Part shown: piece after piece, positions 7,799 through 16,310 of the stretch
How the letters are laid out: every line of letters begins with the position of its first letter
Numbering within the stretch: position 1 is the stretch's first letter
Notes under the pieces: model-generated
Databases searched by the model: none
Told to the model about the DNA's origin: nothing
What the model saw: only the letters and a program-made list of their open reading frames with translations
Program-made: the position numbers and the translations under genes
Assembly (NCBI GenBank): GCA_005772895.1
Contig: SXIH01000051.1
Location: 1-34,349 of the forward strand
Length of the DNA: 34,349 nt
Origin: Bacteroidota bacterium
GTDB taxonomy: Bacteria > Bacteroidota > Bacteroidia > 2-12-FULL-35-15
Direction of reading: 5' to 3'

Positions 7799-10700
7799 AT
7801 GAAATTTAAAGAATTTAAACCTTCCAGTTGGGCAATTGATAATAAAATCAGTGTCTATGTATTAACTATCATTATTACGATAGCTGGATTAATATCCTAC
7901 AACAGTTTACCGAAAGAAAGTTTTCCTGACATTGTTGTTCCTACTATATACATCAATACTGTTTACGGAGGAAACACCCCAACCAATATTGAAAATTTGG
8001 TTACTAAGCCAATAGAGAAACAATTAAAATCAATTTCGGGAGTGAAAAAAATAAACTCAACTTCATTGCAAGATGTTTCTGTAATTATGGTAGAGTTTAA
8101 TACTGATGTTGAAGTGGCAGTTGCGAAACAAAAAGTAAAAGATGCAGTAGATAAAGCTGCAACAGAACTTCCAAAAGATCTTACACAACAACCAAACGTA
8201 ATGGAGATGTCTTTTTCGGATATGCCTATTATGTATATCAACTTGTCGGGAAAGATGGATTTGAATAAATTAAAAAAGTATTCTGACCAATTGAAAGATA
8301 GAATTGAAACGATGAAAGAAATTTCAAAAGTACAAATGGTAGGAGATTTAGAACGTGAAGTACAAATTAATATTGACATGTTTAAAATGCAAGCAGCAAA
8401 TTTTTCGCTGTACGATATTTTTAGTGCTGTTTCAAAAGAGAACATGAACATGTCGGGAGGATTAGTTCCCATGGATGGAATGAAACGAAATCTTTCAATT
8501 AAAGGAGAATTTACAGATGTAGAACAAATTCGAAATTTAATTGTTACTTCCGGCTCAGGAGTAAAAGTTTATTTAAAAGACATAGCCGAAGTAGTTGATG
8601 GAACAAGAGAGCAGGAGAGTTACGCACGTTTGGAAGGGAAAAATGTAATTACTTTAAACATTGTAAAACGTTCGGGAGAAAATTTAATTCAAGCATCTGA
8701 TAAAATTAACGATTTGATTAAAACGATGGAAAAAGAAAATTTTCCAAAAGAATTAAAAATTACCGTTACCGGAGATCAATCTGATCAAACACGATTAACA
8801 TTACACGATTTAATTAATACAATTATCATTGGATTTATTCTGGTAACATTTGTATTGATGTTTTTTATGGGTGTAACCAACGCATTGTTTGTTGCTTCAT
8901 CCGTTCCACTGTCTATGTTTATTGCCTTTTTGTTTATGCCAACTATTGGCTTTACTTTAAACATGATTGTTTTATTTGCATTTTTATTAGCACTCGGAAT
9001 TGTGGTGGATGATGCGATTGTGGTTATAGAAAACACCCACCGGATATTTGATAATGGGAAAAAAGACATTAAAACTGCTGCTAAACTGGCGGCAGGAGAA
9101 GTCTTCTTGCCAGTACTAAGCGGAACATTAACTACGCTTATGCCATTTGTGCCTTTAGCATTTTGGCCGGGGATGATGGGGAAATTTATTTTCTATTTAC
9201 CGGTCACTTTAATTATCACTTTATTAGCATCATTATTTGTTGCATATATTATCAATCCGGTATTTGCGGTTGATTTTATGAAACCACATGATGAGGATAC
9301 ATCTAAACTAAAAAAGTGGACGCGTGGAACATCTATCACAACAATTCTTTTTGTGGCCATAGCTTTATTGCTTCATTTAGGAGGAAATCATGCGACAGCC
9401 AATCTCGCCCTGTTTATTTTAGCATTTTATTTCTTGAATAAATTTTTCCTGAGTTCTGTTATTGAAAAATTTCAAACAAAAGTGTGGCCGGCATTTCAGC
9501 GTGGATATACGAACCTGTTGATAAAGTTTTTAAAGCGACCATGGTTAGCATTACTTGGAACGCTATTGCTTTTTGTATTGTCTATTGGTTTCTTTATGGT
9601 TCGTAGTCCTAAAGTTGTTTTCTTCCCTTCCGGAGATCCAAATTTCATATATGTATATGTGAAATTGCCCGTTGGAACGGATCCTAAACAAACAAATGCA
9701 GTAATGATTGATGTTGAACAAAAAGTAAAAACTGTTTTGGGTGATTCTAATAAATTGGTTAAATCAATTATTACCAATGTTACAAAAGGAACAACCGATC
9801 CGCAAGATCAGGATCAAAGTGATTATCCTAACAAAGGAAAAATTGCCATTTCATTTGTGCAGTTTGCTCATCGCGATGGAGAATCTACTTCTAAGTATTT
9901 ATCAGAACTTCAAAATTTGAAGTGGAATATTCCCGGAGCAGATATTACAGTTTCAAAAGAACAGTCGGGCCCTCCGGTTTCAAAACCAATTAATATTGAA
10001 GTAAAAGGAGATGACTTTAATGAATTGGTAAAAAATGCAACACATTTAAAAGAATATTTAGATAAACAAAATATAGATGGAGTTGAAAATTTAAAATCAG
10101 ATTTTGAAAGTAATAAACCCGAAATTGTTTTTAATATTGACAGAGAAAGAGCAAATCGTGAAGGGGTGAGCACACAAGCAATTGCATACGAAATTCGTAA
10201 TGCGGTTTTTGGTTGGGAAGTAAGTAAGTTCCGTGATGAGAACGACCAGTATCCAATTCAGTTGCGATATAAATATGATCAACGTAACAATGTTGAAGCA
10301 TTGCGAAATTTAAAAATTACTTTCCGTGATATGAATATGGGTGGAATTTTAAGAAGTGTTCCTCTTTCTTCTTTTGCAGATATTCAATACAGTAATACTT
10401 ACGGAGGAATTAAGCGTAAAATGCAAAAACGTGTGATTACTTTATCATCAAACGTAACGGAAGGGTTTAATGCAAATGAAGTGGTTGCAAAAGTACAAGC
10501 TGCAGCTGCAGGATTTAAACCGGAAGGAAAAGTAGTTATTGATTTCACTGGCGAACAAGAAGAACAACTAGAAACTGCTACTTTTCTTGGTGGCGCATTG
10601 CAAACCTCAGTCGTTTTAATTTTATTTATTCTAGTTCTTCAATTTAACTCTGTTGGAAAACCATTCATTGTTCTAACTGAAATTTTCTTCAGCATCATTG

Positions 10701-11257
10701 GAGTAATATTAGGAGTAGCTATTTTTAAAATGGACATGAGTATTTTTATGACCGGAATTGGAATTGTAGCACTCGCTGGAATTGTCGTCCGGAATGGAAT
10801 TTTATTAATTGAGTTTGCAGAAATGGCCAGAGCGAATGGAATGACTTTGTGGGACGCAACTGTTGAAGCCGGTCGCACACGTATGACACCTGTTATTTTG
10901 ACTTCTGTTGCAGCTATTTTAGGATTAATTCCATTGGCAGTTGGATTGAATATCGATTTTGAAACATTGTTCGCATCAGGAAACCCACATTTGTATTTTG
11001 GTGGAGACAGCGTTGTGTTCTGGGGACCATTATCCTGGACAATGATTTTCGGATTAGGATTCGCAACATTCTTAACCTTGTTGTTGGTGCCGGCAATGTA
11101 TTTAATCTCTGAAAGATTAAAACGTAAATCAATTATTATTTTAAAACATTTGGGTTTACCAAATGTGGTGATGTATATTCCTTTCTTTATATTAATAACA
11201 AGATTTGTTTTTTATATAAGAGGAACAAAATTGGATTACGGTAATTTGGATTATTAG
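7799..11257 (+). CDS. Efflux RND transporter permease
   Basis: A 1152-residue inner-membrane proton-driven pump, drug (HAE)-type rather than metal-type: TM4 carries DDAIVVIEN (about residues 404-412), the paired Asp motif of AcrB-like pumps. Both halves show the usual plan of one TM helix, a large periplasmic loop and a TM bundle. It is longer than AcrB (about 1050). Two extra hydrophobic stretches sit between the halves (about 511-528 and 532-556), the loop before the last TM helix is enlarged (NIDFETLFASGNPHLYFGG), and a hydrophobic tail lies at the C-terminus (VVMYIPFFILITRFVFY). I chose the ATG at 7799 over the GTG at 7781, which lies in an intergenic repeat. Last gene of the efflux operon, followed by a terminator. 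Confidence 0.93.
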   Translation: MKFKEFKPSSWAIDNKISVYVLTIIITIAGLISYNSLPKESFPDIVVPTIYINTVYGGNTPTNIENLVTKPIEKQLKSISGVKKINSTSLQDVSVIMVEFNTDVEVAVAKQKVKDAVDKAATELPKDLTQQPNVMEMSFSDMPIMYINLSGKMDLNKLKKYSDQLKDRIETMKEISKVQMVGDLEREVQINIDMFKMQAANFSLYDIFSAVSKENMNMSGGLVPMDGMKRNLSIKGEFTDVEQIRNLIVTSGSGVKVYLKDIAEVVDGTREQESYARLEGKNVITLNIVKRSGENLIQASDKINDLIKTMEKENFPKELKITVTGDQSDQTRLTLHDLINTIIIGFILVTFVLMFFMGVTNALFVASSVPLSMFIAFLFMPTIGFTLNMIVLFAFLLALGIVVDDAIVVIENTHRIFDNGKKDIKTAAKLAAGEVFLPVLSGTLTTLMPFVPLAFWPGMMGKFIFYLPVTLIITLLASLFVAYIINPVFAVDFMKPHDEDTSKLKKWTRGTSITTILFVAIALLLHLGGNHATANLALFILAFYFLNKFFLSSVIEKFQTKVWPAFQRGYTNLLIKFLKRPWLALLGTLLLFVLSIGFFMVRSPKVVFFPSGDPNFIYVYVKLPVGTDPKQTNAVMIDVEQKVKTVLGDSNKLVKSIITNVTKGTTDPQDQDQSDYPNKGKIAISFVQFAHRDGESTSKYLSELQNLKWNIPGADITVSKEQSGPPVSKPINIEVKGDDFNELVKNATHLKEYLDKQNIDGVENLKSDFESNKPEIVFNIDRERANREGVSTQAIAYEIRNAVFGWEVSKFRDENDQYPIQLRYKYDQRNNVEALRNLKITFRDMNMGGILRSVPLSSFADIQYSNTYGGIKRKMQKRVITLSSNVTEGFNANEVVAKVQAAAAGFKPEGKVVIDFTGEQEEQLETATFLGGALQTSVVLILFILVLQFNSVGKPFIVLTEIFFSIIGVILGVAIFKMDMSIFMTGIGIVALAGIVVRNGILLIEFAEMARANGMTLWDATVEAGRTRMTPVILTSVAAILGLIPLAVGLNIDFETLFASGNPHLYFGGDSVVFWGPLSWTMIFGLGFATFLTLLLVPAMYLISERLKRKSIIILKHLGLPNVVMYIPFFILITRFVFYIRGTKLDYGNLDY

Positions 11258-11262
11258 AAAAT

Positions 11263-11297
11263 AAAAAAGCTCTGTTCAAAATGAACGGAGCTTTTTT
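11263..11297 (+). terminator. Intrinsic terminator of the efflux operon
   Basis: The stem AAAAAAGCTCTGTTC (11263-11277) pairs with GAACGGAGCTTTTTT (11283-11297) around a 5-nt loop, with one T-G wobble, and ends in a T-run. It starts 6 bases after the RND stop codon. Confidence 0.88.
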
Positions 11298-11313
11298 GTT
11301 TGGGTAAATATCT

Positions 11314-11456
11314 CGTCCCTACGGGACGAATATATGTTGTATTTGATAACTTCTACCGATATTTTGTCCCTACGGGACAAGTCTTAATGACCAATCATTT
11401 TACAGCTGAGATAAGAAGGAGTATGGTGTAAATTATATTTGAATCCCGTAGGGATT
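11314..11456. repeat. Cluster of three GTCCC/GGGAC hairpin repeats
   Basis: Three short palindromes: 11314-11328 (CGTCCC-TAC-GGGACG), 11364-11380 (TTGTCCC-TAC-GGGACAA) and 11442-11456 (AATCCC-GTA-GGGATT). A fourth related hairpin at 11496-11508 is listed as a terminator. Stem changes are paired on both arms. The spacer 11298-11488 holds nothing else I can identify and no plausible gene. Confidence 0.7.
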
Positions 11457-11488
11457 ATATATAGGTAGAAAATTAAAATATAAAGAAC

Positions 11489-11508
11489 AAAAAAAGTCCC
11501 ATAGGGAC
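11489..11508 (-). terminator. Hairpin repeat acting as likely terminator of the DUF4421-like gene
   Basis: On the minus strand, GTCCC-TAT-GGGAC (11508-11496) is followed at once by seven T (11495-11489), 15 bases past the stop codon at 11523. The stem belongs to the same repeat family as the palindromes at 11314, 11364 and 11442. It is short (5 bp), so efficiency may be modest. Confidence 0.6.
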
Positions 11509-11522
11509 GAAATATCAGCACC

Positions 11523-12626
11523 TTATTTTTTCTTCTTTTTCTCTAAAGCAGCTTTCTTCTTTTCCTCTTTTATTCTTTTCTTTTCAGCGGCAGCAGCTTC
11601 TTTTTTTCTTTTTTCTTCTTGTCGTATTTGCGATTTCGATTTTGTTAATTCTATTGCTCTTAAGCCAAGAAAAATTCCATAGGTGTATTGAAATTGCTGT
11701 GTCTGTAAACTTTTAATTTTTGATTGAGAGTAATCCGCATTTGCGTATAACCCTCCGAAAAACACTTTGCCATTATAACCTAAACTGGATTTTCCTCTGA
11801 TGGTAACAGGCACACCCAATCTGCTTTTTTTGCCTGCAGGGTATTCATATACTTGGTTTTGTAATCCTACACCCAAAAACAATGCATTGGAAAAATAAAA
11901 ACCATTTTTAACTAAGTTGTAGGCATATCCTTGCTGAAAAATAAATGCATAATTTCTATTTGAACTTAAATCAGGGTAGTCTTTGAAATATTTTCTCACA
12001 CTATCTGGAATCATATTGGTGCTCGATATTTCATTATACCTTAATCCAAACACTGTGAGAGAAGAGCCAACAGATTTTTTCTGAAATTGATTTTGGTTAA
12101 ATGCAGCATTGTATGAAAACTTTTTTCCGTTATTTATAAAAATAGCTGTTGCGCCAAATTGATAAGCGCGAATATCTGCGTTATAATTTTTCGCTAAAAT
12201 CTCATCGCCCTTATAATGAAAATAAAATCTGGCGTAGTCTTGATAGTAAGCCTCAAATCCAAACTTGTTTCCATAAATATTCATCTGAAATTGTTTGTAC
12301 CCCGATTTGATTCTGGTAGTAGTATCTAAATAATCGTCCGTAAATTTAAAAATATAGGTAAATCCGATTCCTTTTACGTTTAAAGAAATACCTGTAACGG
12401 GAGGAATATTTGCTGTGTAAAATACTCTTGCATCATTCAATTGTTTTTCGGTAAACAAATCATTGTTTTGAGGGGTAATGATGTATTGAAAACCATTGTT
12501 CAATAGAAATCCTTTTACCATAAAAAGATTCTTAAATTTTTGAACGTAATTGGTATCAATTTCTCCTGCTTTGGCAGAAAAAAAAATGAGTGTTAATGAA
12601 AAGAAGAGTACAACTATTTTCTTCAT
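11523..12626 (-). CDS. DUF4421-like outer membrane beta-barrel protein
   Basis: A 367-residue exported protein with a signal peptide (about 1-20, ending SAKA). The body alternates polar and aromatic residues as outer membrane strands do. It contains segments that I associate with the DUF4421 family (GIGFTYIFKFTDD, FQMNIYGNKFGFEAYYQDY, SYNAAFNQNQFQKKSVGSSL). Function unknown. Unusual: after the last barrel-like strand (YTYGIFLGLRAIEL) the protein ends in a tail of about 48 residues made almost only of K, E and A, with no aromatic C-terminal residue. It stands alone on the minus strand, divergent from dxs, with a TACTTTTG promoter element and a hairpin terminator. Confidence 0.75.
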   Translation of the reverse strand: MKKIVVLFFSLTLIFFSAKAGEIDTNYVQKFKNLFMVKGFLLNNGFQYIITPQNNDLFTEKQLNDARVFYTANIPPVTGISLNVKGIGFTYIFKFTDDYLDTTTRIKSGYKQFQMNIYGNKFGFEAYYQDYARFYFHYKGDEILAKNYNADIRAYQFGATAIFINNGKKFSYNAAFNQNQFQKKSVGSSLTVFGLRYNEISSTNMIPDSVRKYFKDYPDLSSNRNYAFIFQQGYAYNLVKNGFYFSNALFLGVGLQNQVYEYPAGKKSRLGVPVTIRGKSSLGYNGKVFFGGLYANADYSQSKIKSLQTQQFQYTYGIFLGLRAIELTKSKSQIRQEEKRKKEAAAAEKKRIKEEKKKAALEKKKKK

Positions 12627-12645
12627 TTATTTTGTTTGATACTTA

Positions 12646-12653
12646 CAAAAGTA
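12646..12653 (-). promoter_or_regulatory. Putative promoter -7 element of the DUF4421-like gene
   Basis: The minus strand reads TACTTTTG, a full match to TAnnTTTG, 20 bases upstream of the ATG at 12626. No clear -33 TTTG was found. Confidence 0.45.
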
Positions 12654-12772
12654 AAACAATGTGTTAAATAATCTAAAAATATCTAAGGGATTAAAACAAA
12701 TTCCGATTCGGCCCGTTTTTGTCCGGTTTCTATCTATTAAAGAATACTAAACGCTGTTATTGTAATTTATTT

Positions 12773-12780
12773 TATCTTTG
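12773..12780 (+). promoter_or_regulatory. Putative dxs promoter -7 element
   Basis: TATCTTTG matches the Bacteroidota -7 consensus. Transcription would begin near 12787, after the in-frame ATGs at 12719 and 12782. This favours translation from the ATG at 12809, with a leader of about 20 nt. Confidence 0.55.
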
Positions 12781-12808
12781 TATGAATATATTGTACTCCA
12801 ACAACCGA

Positions 12809-14746
12809 ATGGAATTTAAAGCAGGTAAACTGCTGGATAAAATTGAGTATCCAGCTGATTTAAGAAAATTAAAAGAAGATCAACTCCCCGAACTTAGTAA
12901 AGAGCTTCGTCAGTTTATTATTGACGTTGTTTCGCAAAAAGGTGGGCACTTTGGTGCTAGTCTTGGTGTTGTTGAACTTACTGTTGCACTCCATTATGTA
13001 TTCAATACTCCGTATGATCAATTAGTTTGGGATGTTGGGCATCAGGCATACGGACACAAAATTTTAACCGGAAGAAGAAAAAATTTCCATACAAACAGAG
13101 TTTATAAAGGAATAAGCGGTTTCCCAAAACGCTCCGAAAGTGAATACGATACGTTTGGTGTTGGGCATTCATCTACATCTATTGGTGGTGCATTGGGAAT
13201 GGCAGTTGCCTCAACTTATAAAGGCGAAAAAGATCGTCAACATATTGCAGTAATTGGTGACGGTGCAATGACGGCCGGACAAGCATTTGAAGCACTCAAC
13301 CATGCTGGTATTTCCAATTCAAATCTCTTAGTTGTATTAAATGATAATTGCATGAGCATCGACCCAAATGTGGGTGCTTTGAAAGAATATTTAACCGACA
13401 TCACTACTTCACACACATATAATAAAGTGAAGGATGAGGTTTGGAATTTGCTCGGAAAAATCAGCAAATTTGGACCAAATGCTCAGGAAATTGCTTCAAA
13501 AATCGAGAACGGTATTAAAACATCTTTACTTAAACAAAGTAATATGTTTGAGTCACTGAAGTTCCGTTATTTCGGTCCGGTTGACGGACATGATGTGGAG
13601 CGTTTGACAAAAGTATTACAAGATTTAAAAGATATTCCTGGACCAAAAATTCTTCACATCTTAACTCAAAAAGGAAAAGGGTATAAATTTTCGGAAGAAG
13701 GAAACCAAACGGTTTGGCACTCTCCAGGTCTTTTCAATAAAGACACAGGTGAGATAATCAAAATTGTTCCAAAAGAACCACAACCTCCAAAATATCAGGA
13801 TGTATTCGGTTATACGATTGTAGAGTTAGCAGAAAAAAATTCCAAAATAATGGGAATTACACCAGCTATGCCAAGCGGTTGTTCTTTAAACATTATGATG
13901 AAAGCTATGCCCGACAGAGCTTTTGACGTAGGAATTGCAGAACAGCATGCAGTAACTTTTTCTGCGGGATTAGCAACTCAAGGATTAATTCCTTTCTGTA
14001 ATATTTATTCATCGTTCATGCAACGCGCGTATGATCAAGTGATACACGATGTTGCTTTACAAAATTTACATGTAGTATTTTGTTTAGATAGAGGAGGATT
14101 AGCTGGTGCAGATGGTCCAACACATCACGGAGCTTTTGATTTGGCTTATTTCCGTTGCATTCCAAATATGATTGTATCTGCTCCAATGAACGAAGAAGAG
14201 TTGCGAAACTTAATGTATACAGCTCAATTGCCCGAAACGAATGCTCCTTTTTCTATACGTTATCCACGCGGAAATGGTGTGATGATAGACTGGAAAACAC
14301 CTTTCCAAAAAGTAAAAATTGGTGAAGGACGAAGAGTTCAAACAGGGGAAGACATTGCTATTTTAACGATTGGACATATTGGAAACAATGCTGTTGCGGC
14401 TTGTAAAACTTTGGAAGAACAAAGAATAAAAGCAGCTCATTACGATATGCGATTTGTTAAACCAATTGATGAACAATTATTGCACGAAGTGTTTTCAAAA
14501 TACAATAAAGTAATCACGGTTGAAGATGGCTGTATCATGGGCGGAATGGGAAGTGCTGTATTGGAATTTATGGCTGATAATAATTACAATGCTCAGGTAA
14601 AACGTTTGGGAATCCCTGATAAATTTATAGAACACGGAGAACAAAAAGAACTTTATATCGAATGCAATTACGATGTTGAAAGCATTGTAAAAACTGCTAT
14701 TGAAATGGTAGGCATGAAGACCAACACCAATACGATGGTTGGGTAG
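12809..14746 (+). CDS. dxs: 1-deoxy-D-xylulose-5-phosphate synthase
   Basis: Condenses pyruvate with glyceraldehyde 3-phosphate to DXP, the first step of the MEP isoprenoid pathway; thiamine diphosphate and Mg dependent. From the ATG at 12809 the protein has 645 residues, normal for the family. The TPP motif runs from GDGAMTAG (about 150-157) to NDN (about 178-180). The transketolase-type pyrimidine domain has GIAEQHAVT, with the catalytic Glu, and LDRGGLAGADGPTHHG. The C-terminal domain begins near EDIAILTIGHIGNNAV. The frame is open to an ATG at 12719, but a promoter element at 12773-12780 and the family start make 12809 (MEFKAGKLLDKIEYP) the better choice. Its product feeds the prenyl chain made by UppS, encoded later in the window. 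Confidence 0.96.
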   Translation: MEFKAGKLLDKIEYPADLRKLKEDQLPELSKELRQFIIDVVSQKGGHFGASLGVVELTVALHYVFNTPYDQLVWDVGHQAYGHKILTGRRKNFHTNRVYKGISGFPKRSESEYDTFGVGHSSTSIGGALGMAVASTYKGEKDRQHIAVIGDGAMTAGQAFEALNHAGISNSNLLVVLNDNCMSIDPNVGALKEYLTDITTSHTYNKVKDEVWNLLGKISKFGPNAQEIASKIENGIKTSLLKQSNMFESLKFRYFGPVDGHDVERLTKVLQDLKDIPGPKILHILTQKGKGYKFSEEGNQTVWHSPGLFNKDTGEIIKIVPKEPQPPKYQDVFGYTIVELAEKNSKIMGITPAMPSGCSLNIMMKAMPDRAFDVGIAEQHAVTFSAGLATQGLIPFCNIYSSFMQRAYDQVIHDVALQNLHVVFCLDRGGLAGADGPTHHGAFDLAYFRCIPNMIVSAPMNEEELRNLMYTAQLPETNAPFSIRYPRGNGVMIDWKTPFQKVKIGEGRRVQTGEDIAILTIGHIGNNAVAACKTLEEQRIKAAHYDMRFVKPIDEQLLHEVFSKYNKVITVEDGCIMGGMGSAVLEFMADNNYNAQVKRLGIPDKFIEHGEQKELYIECNYDVESIVKTAIEMVGMKTNTNTMVG

Positions 14747-14772
14747 AGAGAATAAGCAATAAATAATAAAGT

Positions 14773-14844
14773 CTTCGACTCCGCTCAGCCGACGGAGCAC
14801 TAAGAGAAGGCGGCACATAGACGTCACACTGAGCGGAGTCGAAG
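14773..14844. repeat. CTTCGACTCCGCTCAG inverted repeat, copy 1
   Basis: CTTCGACTCCGCTCAG (14773-14788) and its exact reverse complement (14829-14844) enclose 40 nt. It lies in the spacer after dxs. The right arm is preceded by GTCACA, as in copy 2. A dispersed element I recall as common in Bacteroidota intergenic DNA; it could form a 16-bp hairpin in RNA. Confidence 0.8.
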
Positions 14845-14916
14845 TGTTTACGAAGCTAAAATCACCCTTTTTTTCACAAGTTTTTAAGAGGATTGCCATA
14901 CATAATGATATTGTAT

Positions 14917-14924
14917 TATATTTG
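14917..14924 (+). promoter_or_regulatory. Putative promoter -7 element of the lipoprotein gene
   Basis: TATATTTG, a full TAnnTTTG match. It places the transcript start near 14931 and so the translation start at the ATG at 14950 rather than the in-frame ATG at 14893. A TTG 21 nt upstream (14893-14895) is a weak -33 candidate. Confidence 0.5.
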
Positions 14925-14949
14925 GAGGAAATTTCAAAACCCCAAAGAG

Positions 14950-15846
14950 ATGAACATTCAAAAAACAACACTTTTCGCTTCATTTATTGCTATTTCAATG
15001 GTATTTGTATCCTGTGGTTCTTCAGATGATCCTAATGGAAATGAAACAGTTGATACAGCTGATGCTGATACAAAAGTGAGAGACGTTAAAGCACAAAATG
15101 TGTTTTATTCTATTCCATCTCCTATTGAAACAACTACTCTTTTAAAGGCTGCAGGAGCCAAATACAATGCTAAAATCCTAAACCCAATTGAAAACGTTTC
15201 AAAATATGAAACGGTAGCTGCTAAAGCATTGAACTTAGGGGTTTATGGTTCCGATTTAAGCTTTACAAGTATATTCGATCAAACTCAGGAATCTATGCTT
15301 TACTTGCGTTGTACCAATAAATTGGCAAGTGGTTTAGGTATTAGCGGAGCTTTTGATGAAACTACTACTTCCCGAATTGAGTCAAATATGCAAAATAGAG
15401 ATTCATTATTAGCTATTATTTCTGATTCTTACTGGAACGCTGATTCTTACTTAAAAGAAAACGGACAACCGGGTGTTTCTGCTCTAATTGTTACTGGTGG
15501 CTGGATGGAAGGTTTATACATTGCAACTCAAGTGGCTGCAGCTACTAAAAATGAAGGAATTGTTACTAGAATTGGGGAGCAAAAACTTTCTTTGGATAAC
15601 CTTATTGCACTTTTAGAGAGCTATAAAGCAGAAAATGAAACTATCCCTTCTTTACTTACTCAATTAGCTGAATTGAAAAAGATTTTTGATGCTATTCCTG
15701 TTACAGCTACTGAAACAAAAACCACTACTGATACTACAAAAGGGGTTTCTACAATTTCAAACAACAGCAGCTTTAAACTAACTGCTGAACAATTGAAGCA
15801 GATTTCAGATAAATGTGCTGAAATTAGAAACAAAATCATCCAATAG
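14950..15846 (+). CDS. Predicted lipoprotein of unknown function
   Basis: A 298-residue protein that I do not recognise by family. The signal peptide ends in a lipobox (FVSC, Cys22), followed by a short acidic linker (GSSDDPNGNETVDTADADTK), so it is a lipoprotein. The rest looks all-helical: helices around TTLLKAAGAKYNAKI, YETVAAKALNLGVYGSDL, YLRCTNKLASGLG and QNRDSLLAIISDSYWNADSYL, a Gly-rich VTGGWMEGLYIATQVAA segment, then a coiled-coil-like stretch (SLLTQLAELKKIFDAI), a Thr-rich linker and a last helix. The start was chosen from the promoter at 14917 and the signal peptide. It is followed after 16 bases by another exported protein of unknown function; the two probably form an operon. Confidence 0.82.
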   Translation: MNIQKTTLFASFIAISMVFVSCGSSDDPNGNETVDTADADTKVRDVKAQNVFYSIPSPIETTTLLKAAGAKYNAKILNPIENVSKYETVAAKALNLGVYGSDLSFTSIFDQTQESMLYLRCTNKLASGLGISGAFDETTTSRIESNMQNRDSLLAIISDSYWNADSYLKENGQPGVSALIVTGGWMEGLYIATQVAAATKNEGIVTRIGEQKLSLDNLIALLESYKAENETIPSLLTQLAELKKIFDAIPVTATETKTTTDTTKGVSTISNNSSFKLTAEQLKQISDKCAEIRNKIIQ

Positions 15847-15862
15847 GCGTAAAAGCCTCTTG

Positions 15863-16309
15863 ATGAAACAAACTTACTCCTTGAAAACCATCGTTGCCAT
15901 TGCGGCTTTGGTATTCTCTACTTCGGCTGCAAACGCTCAATGCGCCAGCTTTCAAAAGAAAAAGTGTATGCCCAAAATTCAACCATTTACGTTGAATGGA
16001 GAGGTGAATACTTCGGTTCTTAGCTCGGGTCAAAAAACTTCCTTAAACCTTACATTTTATTCAGGACAAGACTATAGAATTGTTGTTTGCGGACAACCAC
16101 AATTGGGCGATTTAACATTTAAGGTAATGGACACAAATAAAAAAGTTGTTTTCGACAGCCAAAAAAATGATTATCCCGATTTCTGGGATTTCAAAGTAAA
16201 AAATACTCAACAATTTATTGTAGAAGTTCAAGTTCCCGAATCAGAATCTACCAGCTCAGTTTTACCAAGTGGATGTGTTTCTATTTTGGTAGGATTTAAG
16301 AAAGGGTAA
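15863..16309 (+). CDS. Small exported beta-sandwich protein of unknown function
   Basis: A 148-residue protein with a Sec signal peptide (1-26, ending NANAQ after an Ala-rich core). The mature part looks all-beta, with alternating strands (KTSLNLTFYSG, DYRIVVCGQ, DLTFKVMDTNKKVVFDS, FWDFKVKNTQQFIVEVQVP). The pattern resembles pre-peptidase C-terminal (PPC)-like beta-sandwiches, which is inference from pattern only. Four Cys (27, 35, 76, 138) could form two disulfides. The ATG at 15863 was chosen over one at 15815, which overlaps the upstream gene. It starts 16 bases after the lipoprotein gene, suggesting a joint function at the cell envelope. Its stop is one base from the end of the convergent gene 16311-16931. 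Confidence 0.8.
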   Translation: MKQTYSLKTIVAIAALVFSTSAANAQCASFQKKKCMPKIQPFTLNGEVNTSVLSSGQKTSLNLTFYSGQDYRIVVCGQPQLGDLTFKVMDTNKKVVFDSQKNDYPDFWDFKVKNTQQFIVEVQVPESESTSSVLPSGCVSILVGFKKG

Positions 16310-16310
16310 A

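Noticed and set aside
7963..8472. 169-residue open frame opposite the RND pump
   Set aside because: Antisense shadow of a gene with strong family evidence; Cys/Ser/Phe-rich composition typical of reversed coding DNA.
11314..11508. Possible CRISPR array from repeated GTCCC...GGGAC units
   Set aside because: Units are only 13-17 bp, spacing is irregular (about 50, 78 and 54 bp), arms vary, and no cas gene is nearby.
12719..12808. N-terminal extension of Dxs from the first in-frame ATG
   Set aside because: The extension is unlike the family and its start lies upstream of the predicted promoter at 12773-12780.
14495..14983. 162-residue open frame on the minus strand at the end of dxs
   Set aside because: Most of it is antisense to dxs and the rest crosses the inverted repeat; no signal of a real protein.
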